A stretch of 64,000 nucleotides of DNA from Brassicibacter mesophilus (GTDB lineage: Bacteria; Bacillota; Clostridia; Tissierellales; Proteiniboraceae), in the NCBI RefSeq assembly GCF_050433385.1, contig NZ_JBNPXI010000003.1, positions 186,001-250,000 on the forward strand, written 5' to 3'. The notes beneath the pieces are model-generated. The model saw only the letters and a program-made list of their open reading frames with translations, was not told where the DNA came from and made no database searches. How positions within the stretch are numbered: the stretch's first letter is position 1; the number at the start of each line of letters is the position of its first letter. The position numbers and the translations under genes were made by a program. Positions 24,798 through 34,149 of this stretch are shown piece by piece.

Positions 24798-26574
24798 ACA
24801 AAGAATTACCTAACTTAATAAATCTTTCAATATCCTTTTCGATCAGCTTCAATGAGCTTCTCCAAAACTCTACTGAGTTTACGTCTATATTCATCATCTT
24901 AGTGATATCGGCAATTTTATTTTTACCAGTAGATTGAAGAAGTTTATCATACTCTGGAACGAATTCTTTACCACGTTTAAGATATTCAGCATATATTCCC
25001 TTAGCAAAAAGAAGTCCAAATGCATATGGGAAGTTATAAAAGTTAAGGCTAGCATAGTAGTAATGAGGTTTATTAGCCCACATATATGGATGAAGACAAC
25101 TATGATTTAAACCATTACCATAAGCTTCTTTTTGCGCATTTAGCATTATTTCTTTAAGCTCATTTACTGAAAGGGAGTGGTCTTCTCTTATTTCGAACAA
25201 TTTACTTTCAAATAAGAACCTACTATATATATCAACTATTACCTGTCCTGCATCTGAGATAGAAGATTCTAATAGATTGAAAGCTTCTTTGTCAGATGCT
25301 TCATTAAGAGCTGCGTTCATCACTATTGTTTCACAGAATATGGATGCAGTTTCAGCTATAGGCATAGGATAGTGACTATTTAAAATTGTTTCATCTTTAA
25401 GGCAAGAACCATGGTAGCCGTGTCCTAACTCATGGGCTAATGTAGTCATATTACTAAAGCTTCCATTAAAGTTAGATAAGATTCTACTTTCTTTTATTGC
25501 GTGAAGATTTGAACAGAAAGCTCCTCCTCTCTTACCTTCCCTAGGTTCTGCATCAATCCATCTTTTTGCAAATGCATTGTCTGCAAAGTCTGCAAGTTTA
25601 TCACTGAAGGTTCTAAAGTTCTTAACTATGTAATTTCTTGCCTCTGCATAAGAAAACTTGATATCAGCCTCTCCCATAGGAGCAAACATATCATAGAAAG
25701 GTAAGCCATTTTGGTGTCCTAGTAGTTTAGCTTTTTTTCTATAATACTTATGAAATACCGGAAGACTTTCCTTCATAGCAGTAAGCATAGCGTCAAGAGT
25801 TTCCTTTTCCATTCTTGATTTTATCAGTGTTTCTTCTATTGGAGATTTGTAACCTCGCATTTTGGAAACAGTAATGACCTCTCCTTTTATACCATTTAAG
25901 CATGCAGCAGACGATTGTTCTATTTTCTTATATGAGTTAAGTTCTGCTTCATAAGCATTTTTTCTAACATTAGGATCTTTATCATATGCCATATTTCTGA
26001 CTATTGGAAGCGGTAGTTGTTTATTTTCATCTCCCATGGAGATATCAACAAGTAATGTAGATGATAACATGTTTTGAAGCTTTGACCAAGCTTTTGAGCC
26101 TGTGTTTGCCATTTTAGAAACAAGAATCTCCTCTTGATCACTTAATAGATATTTAGAACTGTCTGCAAGTTCATTAAGATAGAAGAGATGTTCTTTTAAA
26201 AGAATAGATGAATATATAATTTCTTCAAGGTTTTCTAAAGAACCTAAGAACTTTTGAAAAGCAACTGATGGTTTAGTTAATTCGGTATATTTAGCCTGAA
26301 GTTTATCTATAAATTCAAGAGCTTTTTCATTTTTTGCATCAACACTTGATGACAGATTTGCATATGACATAAGTTTAGTAAATACATTAGAGAATTCAAT
26401 TTCATACTTAATATAATCTTCAATCTTTTTAGTAGCATTTTCTTTTGAAGCAAGACTAGCCTCAGACCATGTTTTAATTTCTTCAATTTGCTTATAGCAT
26501 TTTTCTAAATCCTTCTTAAATTCGTCGGATTCAAACGAAGTGTACAGTTCATCTAAACTCCATTTCATATTCAT
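24796..26574 (-). CDS. pepF: Oligoendopeptidase F (M3B family)
   Basis: A 592-residue cytoplasmic zinc endopeptidase that cleaves oligopeptides of roughly 7-17 residues in known relatives. The zinc motif HELGH is at residues 381-385 in TTLAHELGHGYHG, with the further ligand Glu in MPIAETASIFCET. The N-terminal PepF helical domain (about 5-200) is present. Start: the ATG complementary to 26572-26574 lies 6 bases after AGGAGGA. A start at 26625 is excluded because it falls in the -10 element of a good minus-strand promoter. The gene is alone on the minus strand. Confidence 0.94.
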   Translation of the reverse strand: MNMKWSLDELYTSFESDEFKKDLEKCYKQIEEIKTWSEASLASKENATKKIEDYIKYEIEFSNVFTKLMSYANLSSSVDAKNEKALEFIDKLQAKYTELTKPSVAFQKFLGSLENLEEIIYSSILLKEHLFYLNELADSSKYLLSDQEEILVSKMANTGSKAWSKLQNMLSSTLLVDISMGDENKQLPLPIVRNMAYDKDPNVRKNAYEAELNSYKKIEQSSAACLNGIKGEVITVSKMRGYKSPIEETLIKSRMEKETLDAMLTAMKESLPVFHKYYRKKAKLLGHQNGLPFYDMFAPMGEADIKFSYAEARNYIVKNFRTFSDKLADFADNAFAKRWIDAEPREGKRGGAFCSNLHAIKESRILSNFNGSFSNMTTLAHELGHGYHGSCLKDETILNSHYPMPIAETASIFCETIVMNAALNEASDKEAFNLLESSISDAGQVIVDIYSRFLFESKLFEIREDHSLSVNELKEIMLNAQKEAYGNGLNHSCLHPYMWANKPHYYYASLNFYNFPYAFGLLFAKGIYAEYLKRGKEFVPEYDKLLQSTGKNKIADITKMMNIDVNSVEFWRSSLKLIEKDIERFIKLGNSL

Positions 26575-26616
26575 TTTGATTCCTCCTAACCAAATGTAAA
26601 TTTTAACCTTATTTTT

Positions 26617-26645
26617 ATGATACATTTAATATGTTAAAAGTTCAA
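26617..26645 (-). promoter_or_regulatory. Sigma-A promoter of pepF
   Basis: Read on the minus strand: TTGAAC (26640-26645), 17-base spacer, TATCAT (26617-26622). Transcription would begin near 26610, just before the ribosome site. Confidence 0.6.
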
Positions 26646-26779
26646 TAAAAAAAGCCCTATTATAGATTAACATATTAGTTTATACTTAATAATATGAGAA
26701 GATGTTGTATTATCAACAAATAACTGATTAAATATTTATTCAATTAAAAAATAAAATATATATCTTAGGAGGGACATAT

Positions 26780-27190
26780 ATGCTCAAAGAGCTAATGAAA
26801 GAGGGCTTTGGAAAGGATAAAAAATTGAATTGTGCTGAAAAAATCTTATATGGAGCAAATGAAGCCTATAACTTAGGTTTAGATAAAGAAAGCTTAAAGG
26901 TAGTAGCTGGATTTGGAGGGGGAATGGGTATCGAAAGTGTATGTGGTGCATTAACTGGCTCTATTATGGTCTTAAGTAAGCTTTTTGTAAATGATGTTGC
27001 ACATGAGAGTGATAAAATAAAAGAATTGACTCAAGAGTTACTACATAGATATGGAAATGAAATGGGTGATATTAACTGCTCAGCCTTAAAGAAAAATCAT
27101 AGAACATTATTCTCAGGCTGTGATAAGGTAATTGTAAAAGCGGCAGAAATACTAGACGATATTGTAGTTCGTGAACTTAAAAATAGCTAG
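26780..27190 (+). CDS. C_GCAxxG_C_C family protein
   Basis: A 136-residue cytoplasmic protein with the Cys pattern that names the family: NCAEKIL, GFGGGMGIESVCGALTGSIMVL, INCSALK and SGCDKVIVKAAEIL. The Cys residues suggest metal or redox chemistry, but the function is unknown. RBS GGAGGG lies 6-7 bases before the ATG. It ends 14 bases before tag, so both share a transcript. Confidence 0.88.
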   Translation: MLKELMKEGFGKDKKLNCAEKILYGANEAYNLGLDKESLKVVAGFGGGMGIESVCGALTGSIMVLSKLFVNDVAHESDKIKELTQELLHRYGNEMGDINCSALKKNHRTLFSGCDKVIVKAAEILDDIVVRELKNS

Positions 27191-27204
27191 AGAGGTGAAA
27201 TGCG

Positions 27205-27765
27205 TTGATAAAAAGGTGTAAATGGGTAACGGATGATCCTATATATATTGAATACCATGATAAAGAATGGGGAATCCCAGTTCATGATGATAGAAAACTA
27301 TTTGAATTTCTTATTCTAGAAGGAGCTCAAGCTGGATTAAGCTGGATAACTATACTAAAGAAAAGAGAAAATTATAGAAAGGTATTTGATGACTTTGATC
27401 CAGTAAAAGTTGCACAGTACGGTGAAGAAAAGATTCAAGAGCTTTTATCCAATAAAGGTATAGTACGGAATAGAAGAAAAATAGAATCAACAGTTAATAA
27501 TGCTAAAGAGTTCCTAGCTATACAAAAAGAGTTTGGTAGCTTTGATAAGTATATATGGCAATTTGTTGGTGGAAGTCCAAAGATAAATAACTGGAATAGA
27601 ATAGAAGAGGTGCCAGTTACGACAGTAGAGTCAGACCTAATGAGTAAGGATTTAAAGAAACGAGGTTTTAAATTTGTCGGCTCAACTATTTGTTATTCTT
27701 TTATGCAGGCTGTTGGCATGGTAAATGATCATACAACTGATTGTTTTAGGTATAGCGAAGTATAA
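27205..27765 (+). CDS. tag: DNA-3-methyladenine glycosylase I
   Basis: A 186-residue base-excision repair enzyme that removes 3-methyladenine from alkylated DNA. The zinc ligands Cys5, His18, His176 and Cys180 match the Tag family spacing. Family segments RCKWV, YHDKEWGIPVHDDRKLFEFLILEGAQAGLSW and VGSTICYSFMQAVGMVNDHTTDCF are all present. It starts at a TTG after GAGGTGA. It follows the C_GCAxxG_C_C gene closely and ends in a terminator. Confidence 0.97.
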   Translation: MIKRCKWVTDDPIYIEYHDKEWGIPVHDDRKLFEFLILEGAQAGLSWITILKKRENYRKVFDDFDPVKVAQYGEEKIQELLSNKGIVRNRRKIESTVNNAKEFLAIQKEFGSFDKYIWQFVGGSPKINNWNRIEEVPVTTVESDLMSKDLKKRGFKFVGSTICYSFMQAVGMVNDHTTDCFRYSEV

Positions 27766-27766
27766 T

Positions 27767-27799
27767 TGAGGTAGGAAAAAATTCCTATCTCATTTTTTA
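27767..27799 (+). terminator. Terminator after tag
   Basis: TGAGGTAGGAA / TTCCTATCTCA stem with one G-T pair, followed by a T-run, starting at the stop codon. Confidence 0.85.
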
Positions 27800-27839
27800 T
27801 CAAAAATGTTTTTACATATATAAAATATAAAAAAATATA

Positions 27840-27895
27840 TTGACAATACTATTGTGCTGGTGTACTATGTAATTAATACACTAATACGATAGTAT
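27840..27895 (+). promoter_or_regulatory. Promoter and operator of the GntR-ABC operon
   Basis: A consensus TTGACA (27840-27845), 17-base spacer and TACTAT (27863-27868) form a strong promoter. A long inverted repeat overlies it: 27846-27864 matches the reverse complement of 27877-27895 at 15 of 19 positions. Such a dyad over the spacer and -10 is typical of autorepression by YtrA-type GntR regulators. Confidence 0.75.
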
Positions 27896-27927
27896 GTTTA
27901 TTTTGTTTAAAAAGGAGGAGGTGTAGT

Positions 27928-28296
27928 ATGAGTCTAGATTTTGACGAGAATATACCTATATATCTTCAGATAATTGAAATGATTAAAAGAGAAATAGTTA
28001 CTGGTGAATTAAATGGAGGTGATAAATTGAGTTCTGTCAGAGAATTATCTCAACGATTAAAAGTAAATCCTAATACGATACAAAGAGCCTATCAAGAGCT
28101 TGAGAGAGAAGGATTAACATATACACAAAGAGGAATGGGGACATTTGTATCAGAGGATAAGCAAATAATAATTAAACTAAAAAAGGATATGGCTATAGGG
28201 GTATTAGATAGCTTTATAAATGGAATGAAGCAGTTAGGCTTTAGCAACACTGAAATTATAGAAATGGTAAACGAAAAGTTTAAAAAGGAGGATTAA
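27928..28296 (+). CDS. GntR family regulator, YtrA type
   Basis: A 122-residue repressor. The N-terminal winged helix-turn-helix (IPIYLQIIEMIKREIVTGELNGGDKLSSVRELSQRLKVNPNTIQRAYQELEREGL, residues about 8-65) is the classic GntR DNA-binding domain. The short C-terminal helix region lacks a large effector domain, as in the YtrA subgroup. It heads an operon with an ABC ATPase and permease and lies just behind the dyad operator at 27846-27895, so it very likely represses its own operon. RBS AGGAGGAGG. Confidence 0.92.
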   Translation: MSLDFDENIPIYLQIIEMIKREIVTGELNGGDKLSSVRELSQRLKVNPNTIQRAYQELEREGLTYTQRGMGTFVSEDKQIIIKLKKDMAIGVLDSFINGMKQLGFSNTEIIEMVNEKFKKED

Positions 28297-28299
28297 TAA

Positions 28300-28995
28300 A
28301 TGGAACTTATATTAGAAGCAAAAGGCTTAAGCAAAAGCTATTTTAATAAAAAAGCACTCAGTAATGTTGATTTAGAGCTTCCTAAAGGGAAAATACTAGG
28401 GTTGTTAGGACCAAATGGAAGTGGAAAAACCTCTTTTATCAAAATTGCAGCTGGGATTCTTACATCTTCTTCTGGAGAAATACTGATAGATGGACACAAG
28501 CCAGGTGTATATACAAAATCAGTAGTGTCATACCTGCCGGATAGAAACTATCTTTATAAATGGATGAAGATAAAGGATGCTATAGGCTTATTTAGGGATT
28601 TTTATAATGATTTTGATGAAAAGAAAGCGTATGAATTACTAGACTTCATGAAGCTTGATAGCGAAGCTAAGGTGACATCACTTTCAAAGGGAATGCTTGA
28701 AAAATTTCAGCTGACACTGGTACTCTCAAGAAAAGCAAAGCTTTATATATTAGATGAACCTATAGCTGGAGTTGACCCAGTTGCTAGAGAAAAAATATTG
28801 GATGCAATCATAAATAACTATGCTGAAGATAGCTCAATGATCATAACAACTCATCTTGTTAAAGATATAGAAAGAGTGTTTGATGATGTAGCATTCATAT
28901 CAAACGGCAAGATAGTACTATCAGGAAATGCAGAAGAGCTTAGATTGAGTAAAGGAAAGTCTATTGATGAGCTGTTTAGGGAGGTGTTTGAATAA
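28300..28995 (+). CDS. ABC transporter ATP-binding protein
   Basis: A 231-residue ATPase. Walker A is GLLGPNGSGKTSFIK; the signature is the variant LSKGMLEK in place of LSGGQ; Walker B is KLYILDEPIAGVDP; the switch His is in TTHL. The variant signature is common in YtrB/YhcG-like exporters that accompany YtrA regulators. RBS AAAGGAGG lies in the end of the gntR gene, 4 bases before which that gene stops. It works with the permease encoded next. Confidence 0.92.
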   Translation: MELILEAKGLSKSYFNKKALSNVDLELPKGKILGLLGPNGSGKTSFIKIAAGILTSSSGEILIDGHKPGVYTKSVVSYLPDRNYLYKWMKIKDAIGLFRDFYNDFDEKKAYELLDFMKLDSEAKVTSLSKGMLEKFQLTLVLSRKAKLYILDEPIAGVDPVAREKILDAIINNYAEDSSMIITTHLVKDIERVFDDVAFISNGKIVLSGNAEELRLSKGKSIDELFREVFE

Positions 28996-29759
28996 TGGGC
29001 AAATTATTAAAGTATGAGATTAAAGGAAGCTACAAGACGTTTATGATAGTATTTGCGTCAATGATACTACTAAGTTTATTTTTACTATTTAAAATTGATG
29101 CTTCTAATATTATAGGGAGAACCATTGCATTAGCATTAGTCGATGTTGCAGCTTTCATGGCTATACTATTGATGATAGTAGGGTTGTTCAATAAGGAAAT
29201 GTATGAAGATAGAGGGTACCTAACATTTACATTGCCTGTTAATGGAAGAAACTTTCTAGGAGCTAAGCTAGTATCTTCATTATTATGGTTTTTAGTAGCG
29301 TCAGTTATATCATTAATATTTTTATATTTCATACCTACAGAAGATTTACGAGCTCAGATTATTCAAAGCTTAAGCACATACATTAACTGGAAAGCTGTGA
29401 GCTTAAATGTTTTATCGGAATTGTTTAGTGGAATATTTTTTATGACTATAATATTTTTCTCTATAACAATAAGTAAGATAGCATTAAAAAATAAGACAGC
29501 TGGAAAATTAACTGGATTTGTAGTTTTTGTTGCAGTTAACATCTTTTACTCATTTACTAGCTCTAAGTTAATGCAGGCTTTTCCTCAAGAAATCAATATA
29601 GGATTATCAAAAATGAATAATGCACTTATCTTAGAAGGGAGTAAACTATCTATAGATATGCCAAGTATCAATATTGCTGCTGCTGTATTTAGCATAATAT
29701 TTATGATAGCCTTATTCTGGACTACAAGCTACCTAATAGATAACAAAATAGAAATATAA
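28995..29759 (+). CDS. ABC transporter permease
   Basis: A 254-residue membrane protein with about six hydrophobic segments (e.g. FMIVFASMILLSLFLLF, ALVDVAAFMAILLMIVGLF, LWFLVASVISLIFLYF). It is the membrane half of the transporter encoded with the ATPase upstream; the start overlaps the ATPase stop (ATAATG). It resembles ABC-2 type permeases of the YtrC/YhcI kind. In related systems such operons respond to cell-envelope-active antibiotics; whether this one does is not shown by the sequence. Confidence 0.88.
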   Translation: MGKLLKYEIKGSYKTFMIVFASMILLSLFLLFKIDASNIIGRTIALALVDVAAFMAILLMIVGLFNKEMYEDRGYLTFTLPVNGRNFLGAKLVSSLLWFLVASVISLIFLYFIPTEDLRAQIIQSLSTYINWKAVSLNVLSELFSGIFFMTIIFFSITISKIALKNKTAGKLTGFVVFVAVNIFYSFTSSKLMQAFPQEINIGLSKMNNALILEGSKLSIDMPSINIAAAVFSIIFMIALFWTTSYLIDNKIEI

Positions 29760-29761
29760 AT

Positions 29762-29813
29762 AAAAAAGACTTGCTTCATTTGATGATGATGATATGATGC
29801 AAGTCTTTTTTTT
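29762..29813 (+). terminator. Terminator after the GntR-ABC operon
   Basis: AAAAAAGACTTGC (29762-29774) pairs with GCAAGTCTTTTTT; the T-run reaches 29813. The loop contains a short GAT repeat. Confidence 0.85.
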
Positions 29814-29821
29814 ACATTTAT

Positions 29822-30082
29822 TTATTCTTTTTCACTACCTATTCTGATAACTTCTCCCATTTTAGACATTATATATTCATATCCACCAATACTATGAGGA
29901 ATTGTACAGCTGGAACAGTCTTTTATCCCGTTATTGTATTTAAATCCACCACCACACTTATCTTTTAACATATATAATGGGCAATAGCAAAATAGACAGT
30001 TAAATTCGTCGTTATTTTTTACTTTATGGCATGGAAAATATTCGCATTTAGAGTTCTGAAAAAACTTATAATTTTCGCTCAT
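29822..30082 (-). CDS. Cysteine-rich small-domain protein
   Basis: An 86-residue cytoplasmic protein with nine Cys residues arranged as CEYFPCH, CLFCYCPLYMLKDKCGG and CSSCTIPHS, the pattern of the 'cysteine-rich small domain' family. It probably binds zinc or an iron-sulfur cluster. Start: the ATG complementary to 30080-30082 is 8 bases from GGAG; an ATG two codons earlier nearly touches the site. It converges on the GntR-ABC operon. In some genomes the domain is linked to cobalamin or NADPH-related proteins; no such link is visible here. Confidence 0.82.
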   Translation of the reverse strand: MSENYKFFQNSKCEYFPCHKVKNNDEFNCLFCYCPLYMLKDKCGGGFKYNNGIKDCSSCTIPHSIGGYEYIMSKMGEVIRIGSEKE

Positions 30083-30393
30083 TATCATCTCTCCTACTGA
30101 TAAAATTTAAAATGGCTTGTACAAACTATATACCTATGAAACTATTATATATTAAAAGTCATTACAAATAAATAGAATAAGAAATTTTTAAAAAATGAAT
30201 GAAAGTTTAATATCATTCACAAAAAATAGTACTTAAAATAGCTTTTTTTAAAGATTTCTTAAAGGAATTTAGAAAAAATAGTAGAAAAATATAGAAGAGA
30301 AGTAAAACATTCACAACAAATTAATGCTTTTTTCGACACAAGCATACAAAATGCATGAATTCTTTGTATTTCTATCTAAAAGGAGAGACGTGA
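30083..30393. other. 311-base divergent intergenic region
   Basis: AT-rich spacer between the Cys-rich protein (minus) and the sensor kinase (plus). It must hold both promoters, but no convincing -35/-10 pair or operator stands out. I see nothing else in it. Confidence 0.4.
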
Positions 30394-32703
30394 ATGGAAT
30401 TATTTTCTGTTATGACGTTTACAGCAACATTTATAATATTAGCTATAGGAATGTATGTTGTAATTTTAAATCCAAAAAATAGTGCAAATATACTGTTTCT
30501 TTGTTTATGTTTAAGTGTATCTGTTCTTAGCTTCACGTATACAGATTTAGTGTTTTTCAGAATAGGAGAAAGTACTCTTATTTGGTATAGAATATGTTTA
30601 TTTTCAGTTTGCTTCTCTATTCCATTGAGTACGAGTTACATTTATGCTTTTACTAGGAATAAACGTAATTATGGCAAGCTGTGGAAGCAAATGATTCTTT
30701 ATCTTCCTGCAGTTATTTTTTATTATACTGGATTATCCGAAGATTTTGCATTTGAAGTTATACTAAAAGGGAATATAGTTTTTGCAAGTTTACCTAAAAA
30801 AGAGCCTATTTGGTTTTGGAGCTTTTTCTTGTATTGTATAACCTGTTTTATGCAGTGTATTAACTATATTGTTACCTGGTACAGATATTCAAAAAGCAAT
30901 ATGGCAAAGAATAAGGTGAAATTTTTAGTGGCATTTTGTGTTGTCCTACTCTTTTTAACTTATTCTCCATATATTATGTATACTATCGTAGGTATAAAGT
31001 CTTTCATAGCACCTCTTCAACTGTTATGGGTAATATTCGGCATTGTTTTTTCTATGGTAAAGTACAAAATGGCTATATACACTCCAGTTATTGCAGCTGA
31101 TAAAATAGTTTCAACTATAGATATAATGTTTTTTGTGGATACCTATGGAAATATAGTAAAAACTAATGGTAAAACTTTAGAACTATTAAGGTATGATCTA
31201 GATGATATGTTAAATAGGAATATTAGAGAAATAATTGATGATAAAAGTATAATAACTAAGGAGAAAAAAAAGCTTGAAGATGAAAAATTGGAATCTAGCA
31301 GAATTGAGCTAAATCTTTTAACAAAATATAATGATGTTGTACCAGCTAGTATAACCTTGTCGATTGTGAGAGATAATTTTAACGATTTAGTTGGATATGT
31401 ACTTACTGGGCAAGATTTAAGGTATACTAAAAAGCTTGAGAATGAAATAATTAGAAGAAAGGAAGTCGAAATAGAGCTTAAGAAAAGTAAAGAAAAATAT
31501 AAAATATTTTTCGAAATGTCTACTGACTGTATATATGTGATAGATATTGATGGAGAAAGAATTATTGAAGCAAATCCAATTACACTAAATAAGTTTAAAA
31601 CATCACTAGAAGAACTGTCAAAAGCTAGTGTATATGATATATTTACAGATAAAAATGGCAGGAAAGTTAAACAGAATATTTTAAAACTAGGAGCAGGAGA
31701 TGAAATACGAGGATTAGAGCTTGAAGCTAAAGATACATCAGGCAAACAACTTATATTTGAGATAAATATATCACCTATTTTTGAAGATGGTAAGTTAGTT
31801 AAAATATTGAACTTTGCTCGTGATATTACTGAACGTAAGCATGCTGAAGAGCTTAATAAAAAAGTTGAAGAAAAAAATAGATTGTTAAGTCAGCTACAGT
31901 ATTATGATAAGGTGAGGAATGAATTTTTAGCAAATATATCCCATGAACTAAGGACTCCATTAAATATTCAACTTGGTGTTCTTCAAATGTTCGATATGAT
32001 ATTAGCTAAACCAATAACTGAAGAAAGGAAAGATAAGTTAGTTAGCTACTCTAATATATTAAGGCAGAATTGCTATAGATTAATTAGAATTGTAAATAAC
32101 CTTATTGACATAACAAAAATAGATTCAGGACATTTAGATATTAAGTTTGCAAAATGCAATATAGTATATCTTATTGAAGAGATAACATTTTCCGTAGCAG
32201 AATATATTAAGGATAGAGAAAGAATACTGATATTTGATACTGATATTGAAGAACAAATAATTACCTGTGATCCTGAAAAAATAGAAAGAATAATATTGAA
32301 TCTTTTGTCTAATGCTATTAAATTTACTGAGAGAGGAGATACCATAAAGGTTAATATAGAAAGTAAAAAAGAAACTATTATTATATCTGTAGAAGATACA
32401 GGCATAGGAATACCTGATGAAATACATGACATAATTTTTGAAAGGTTTATTCAGGCAGATAAATCCTTTACAAGAAGAGCTGAAGGTAGTGGAATAGGGC
32501 TATATATTGTTAAATCATTAGTGGAAATGCATAATGGCAATATTTATTTAGAAAGTAAATATGGTTTAGGAAGCAAATTCATAATAGAATTACCAGCATA
32601 CCATATTTCAAATAATGAAATAGCTGCTACATATATTGAAGAAGAATCTATAAATGAGCATATAGAAAGAATAAATATTGAGTTTTCAGATATATACTCA
32701 TAA
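30394..32703 (+). CDS. Membrane-bound PAS-domain sensor histidine kinase
   Basis: A 769-residue sensor kinase. The N-terminus (about 1-225) has seven hydrophobic segments, like the 7TM sensor region of histidine kinases. A PAS domain follows (about 235-340), then a second PAS domain (about 370-485, ending ARDITERKHAEE) with coiled-coil linkers. HisKA carries phospho-acceptor His517 in NISHELRTPLN. HATPase_c follows with LNLLSNAIKFT, DTGIGIP, FERFIQAD and GSGIGLYIVKSLVE. The last ten residues are identical to those of the truncated kinase at 1-549. No response regulator is adjacent. Ligand unknown. Confidence 0.94.
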   Translation: MELFSVMTFTATFIILAIGMYVVILNPKNSANILFLCLCLSVSVLSFTYTDLVFFRIGESTLIWYRICLFSVCFSIPLSTSYIYAFTRNKRNYGKLWKQMILYLPAVIFYYTGLSEDFAFEVILKGNIVFASLPKKEPIWFWSFFLYCITCFMQCINYIVTWYRYSKSNMAKNKVKFLVAFCVVLLFLTYSPYIMYTIVGIKSFIAPLQLLWVIFGIVFSMVKYKMAIYTPVIAADKIVSTIDIMFFVDTYGNIVKTNGKTLELLRYDLDDMLNRNIREIIDDKSIITKEKKKLEDEKLESSRIELNLLTKYNDVVPASITLSIVRDNFNDLVGYVLTGQDLRYTKKLENEIIRRKEVEIELKKSKEKYKIFFEMSTDCIYVIDIDGERIIEANPITLNKFKTSLEELSKASVYDIFTDKNGRKVKQNILKLGAGDEIRGLELEAKDTSGKQLIFEINISPIFEDGKLVKILNFARDITERKHAEELNKKVEEKNRLLSQLQYYDKVRNEFLANISHELRTPLNIQLGVLQMFDMILAKPITEERKDKLVSYSNILRQNCYRLIRIVNNLIDITKIDSGHLDIKFAKCNIVYLIEEITFSVAEYIKDRERILIFDTDIEEQIITCDPEKIERIILNLLSNAIKFTERGDTIKVNIESKKETIIISVEDTGIGIPDEIHDIIFERFIQADKSFTRRAEGSGIGLYIVKSLVEMHNGNIYLESKYGLGSKFIIELPAYHISNNEIAATYIEEESINEHIERINIEFSDIYS

Positions 32704-32760
32704 AATTACATATAATAATGTTATATAAAAAGCTTAAAAGGATAATTAAGAGGTGATAAA

Positions 32761-33264
32761 GTGAAAAAAGCTATCTTTTTAGATAGAGATGGAGTAATAA
32801 ATGATAATAAGAGGCATGTAAATAAGCCTGATGATTTGGTTATTTACGATTCCGCAAAACAAGGTTTAGATAAGCTTTACAGAGCTGGATATGATTTGTA
32901 CATTGTTACGAATCAAGGTGGTGTTGAATTAGGGCATCTAACAGAATACAATTTAGATAAGATCCATGAAAAATTAGTGAATGAGATTAATCCATATTGT
33001 GAAATAAAAGATATAAAGTACTGTCCTGACTTCAAGAGAAAATCTGATTGCAGAAAACCTAAGCCAGGTATGATTCTAGAACTTGCAGAAGAGTATAATA
33101 TTGATTTAAAACAGAGTTGGATGATAGGAGATATGGATACAGACGTTGAAGCAGGTATAAGAGCAGGATGCAAAACTGCTAAAATAGGTAAAATTAATGA
33201 TAGTGCAGATATAAATGGAGATAATTTAAATGATGTGGCTAAAAAAATCATACAATTAGGATAA
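32761..33264 (+). CDS. HAD-IIIA family phosphatase (GmhB/histidinol-phosphatase like)
   Basis: A 167-residue cytoplasmic phosphatase. HAD motif I is FLDRDGVIND (catalytic Asp8 and Asp10), motif II IVTNQGG, then RKPKPGM (motif III Lys) and MIGDMDTDVEAG (motif IV). The family includes D-glycero-manno-heptose-1,7-bisphosphate phosphatase and histidinol-phosphatase. The usual Cys/His zinc loop is reduced here (YCPDFKRKSDC). It starts at GTG after GAGGTGAT. The natural substrate is uncertain; no heptose genes are nearby. Confidence 0.88.
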   Translation: MKKAIFLDRDGVINDNKRHVNKPDDLVIYDSAKQGLDKLYRAGYDLYIVTNQGGVELGHLTEYNLDKIHEKLVNEINPYCEIKDIKYCPDFKRKSDCRKPKPGMILELAEEYNIDLKQSWMIGDMDTDVEAGIRAGCKTAKIGKINDSADINGDNLNDVAKKIIQLG

Positions 33265-33268
33265 AATC

Positions 33269-33295
33269 AAACCGTATTTTTACGGTTTTTTTTTT
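33269..33295 (+). terminator. Terminator after the HAD phosphatase
   Basis: AAACCGTA / TACGGTTT stem, four-base loop and a ten-base T-run. Confidence 0.9.
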
Positions 33296-33411
33296 ACAAA
33301 TATTAGAATTAAAAAATTGTTTTTAACTTTCGTGCTAGGTTATTATAACATGAAAGGAATTTTGATACTAGTGTAGAATTCAGATTTAAAACATCAGTAC
33401 AGGGGGTCCAA

Positions 33412-34041
33412 ATGGGAGCATATGAAATAAATACTATAAAAATCTTACGGAACAAAACAATAAGAGAGATAAAAGGACTAGTACTTCTAAAGGATTTAGA
33501 TGATAGCTTCGTTATTGATCTAAAATATGCAACAGAAGATAATTTTGTTAGAAAAGCAGTATATCCGGTATCGATATGTGCAATAAGAACAGAAACAGGC
33601 GAAAAGCTGGTAAGAGCTAATCAGATTTTCAAAAAAAAGGGATATACAATAAAAGTATGGGATGCGTATAGACCATTACATGTGCAAAGGTTGTTTTATG
33701 AAGCATATCCTGATCCAAATTTTGTAGCAAAGCCACCAGAAAATCCTATGATATCTGGCTTTGAGCCTAGTCATAATAATGGAATGTCAGTAGATATTAC
33801 TTTAGTAGACATAAATGGAAATGAAATTGAAATGCCTACGGAGTTTGATAACTTTACTGATAAAGCAGCCACAAATTCTCTTGAAATGACTGAAAATGCA
33901 AGAAAAAATGTTAATTATCTTATCGAAGTTATGGAAAGTGTTGGATTTAAAAACTATGAGGGAGAATGGTGGCACTTTAATGATGTCATGGAAACGCCTT
34001 TACCATATTTAGATATACCATTACAAGCTTTTATTGAGTAA
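33412..34041 (+). CDS. D-alanyl-D-alanine dipeptidase, VanX/DdpX type
   Basis: A 209-residue zinc D,D-dipeptidase (peptidase M15D) that splits D-Ala-D-Ala. Motifs match VanX: WDAYRP, the zinc His and Asp in SHNNGMSVD, and the catalytic Glu with zinc His in EGEWWHF. No signal peptide, so it is cytoplasmic. It is followed by the dipeptide epimerase and the sigma-54 activator, and opens the muropeptide cluster. Because no vanA/vanH-like genes are near, I read it as a catabolic (DdpX-like) enzyme that feeds on wall dipeptides rather than vancomycin resistance. RBS GGGGG lies close before the ATG. Confidence 0.92.
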   Translation: MGAYEINTIKILRNKTIREIKGLVLLKDLDDSFVIDLKYATEDNFVRKAVYPVSICAIRTETGEKLVRANQIFKKKGYTIKVWDAYRPLHVQRLFYEAYPDPNFVAKPPENPMISGFEPSHNNGMSVDITLVDINGNEIEMPTEFDNFTDKAATNSLEMTENARKNVNYLIEVMESVGFKNYEGEWWHFNDVMETPLPYLDIPLQAFIE

Positions 34042-34149
34042 ATTTTCAATATTTTTAGAAAATTTCGCTTTAGTACTTTAAAAGGATGCTGTTAAATAGT
34101 ATAATATTATTAAATGTTTTTCAATATATTAAAAAAAGGGGGACAACAT

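Noticed and set aside
33412..34041. Vancomycin resistance gene vanX
   Set aside because: No vanH, vanA ligase or vanRS neighbours; the context is peptide salvage, so a catabolic dipeptidase is the better reading.
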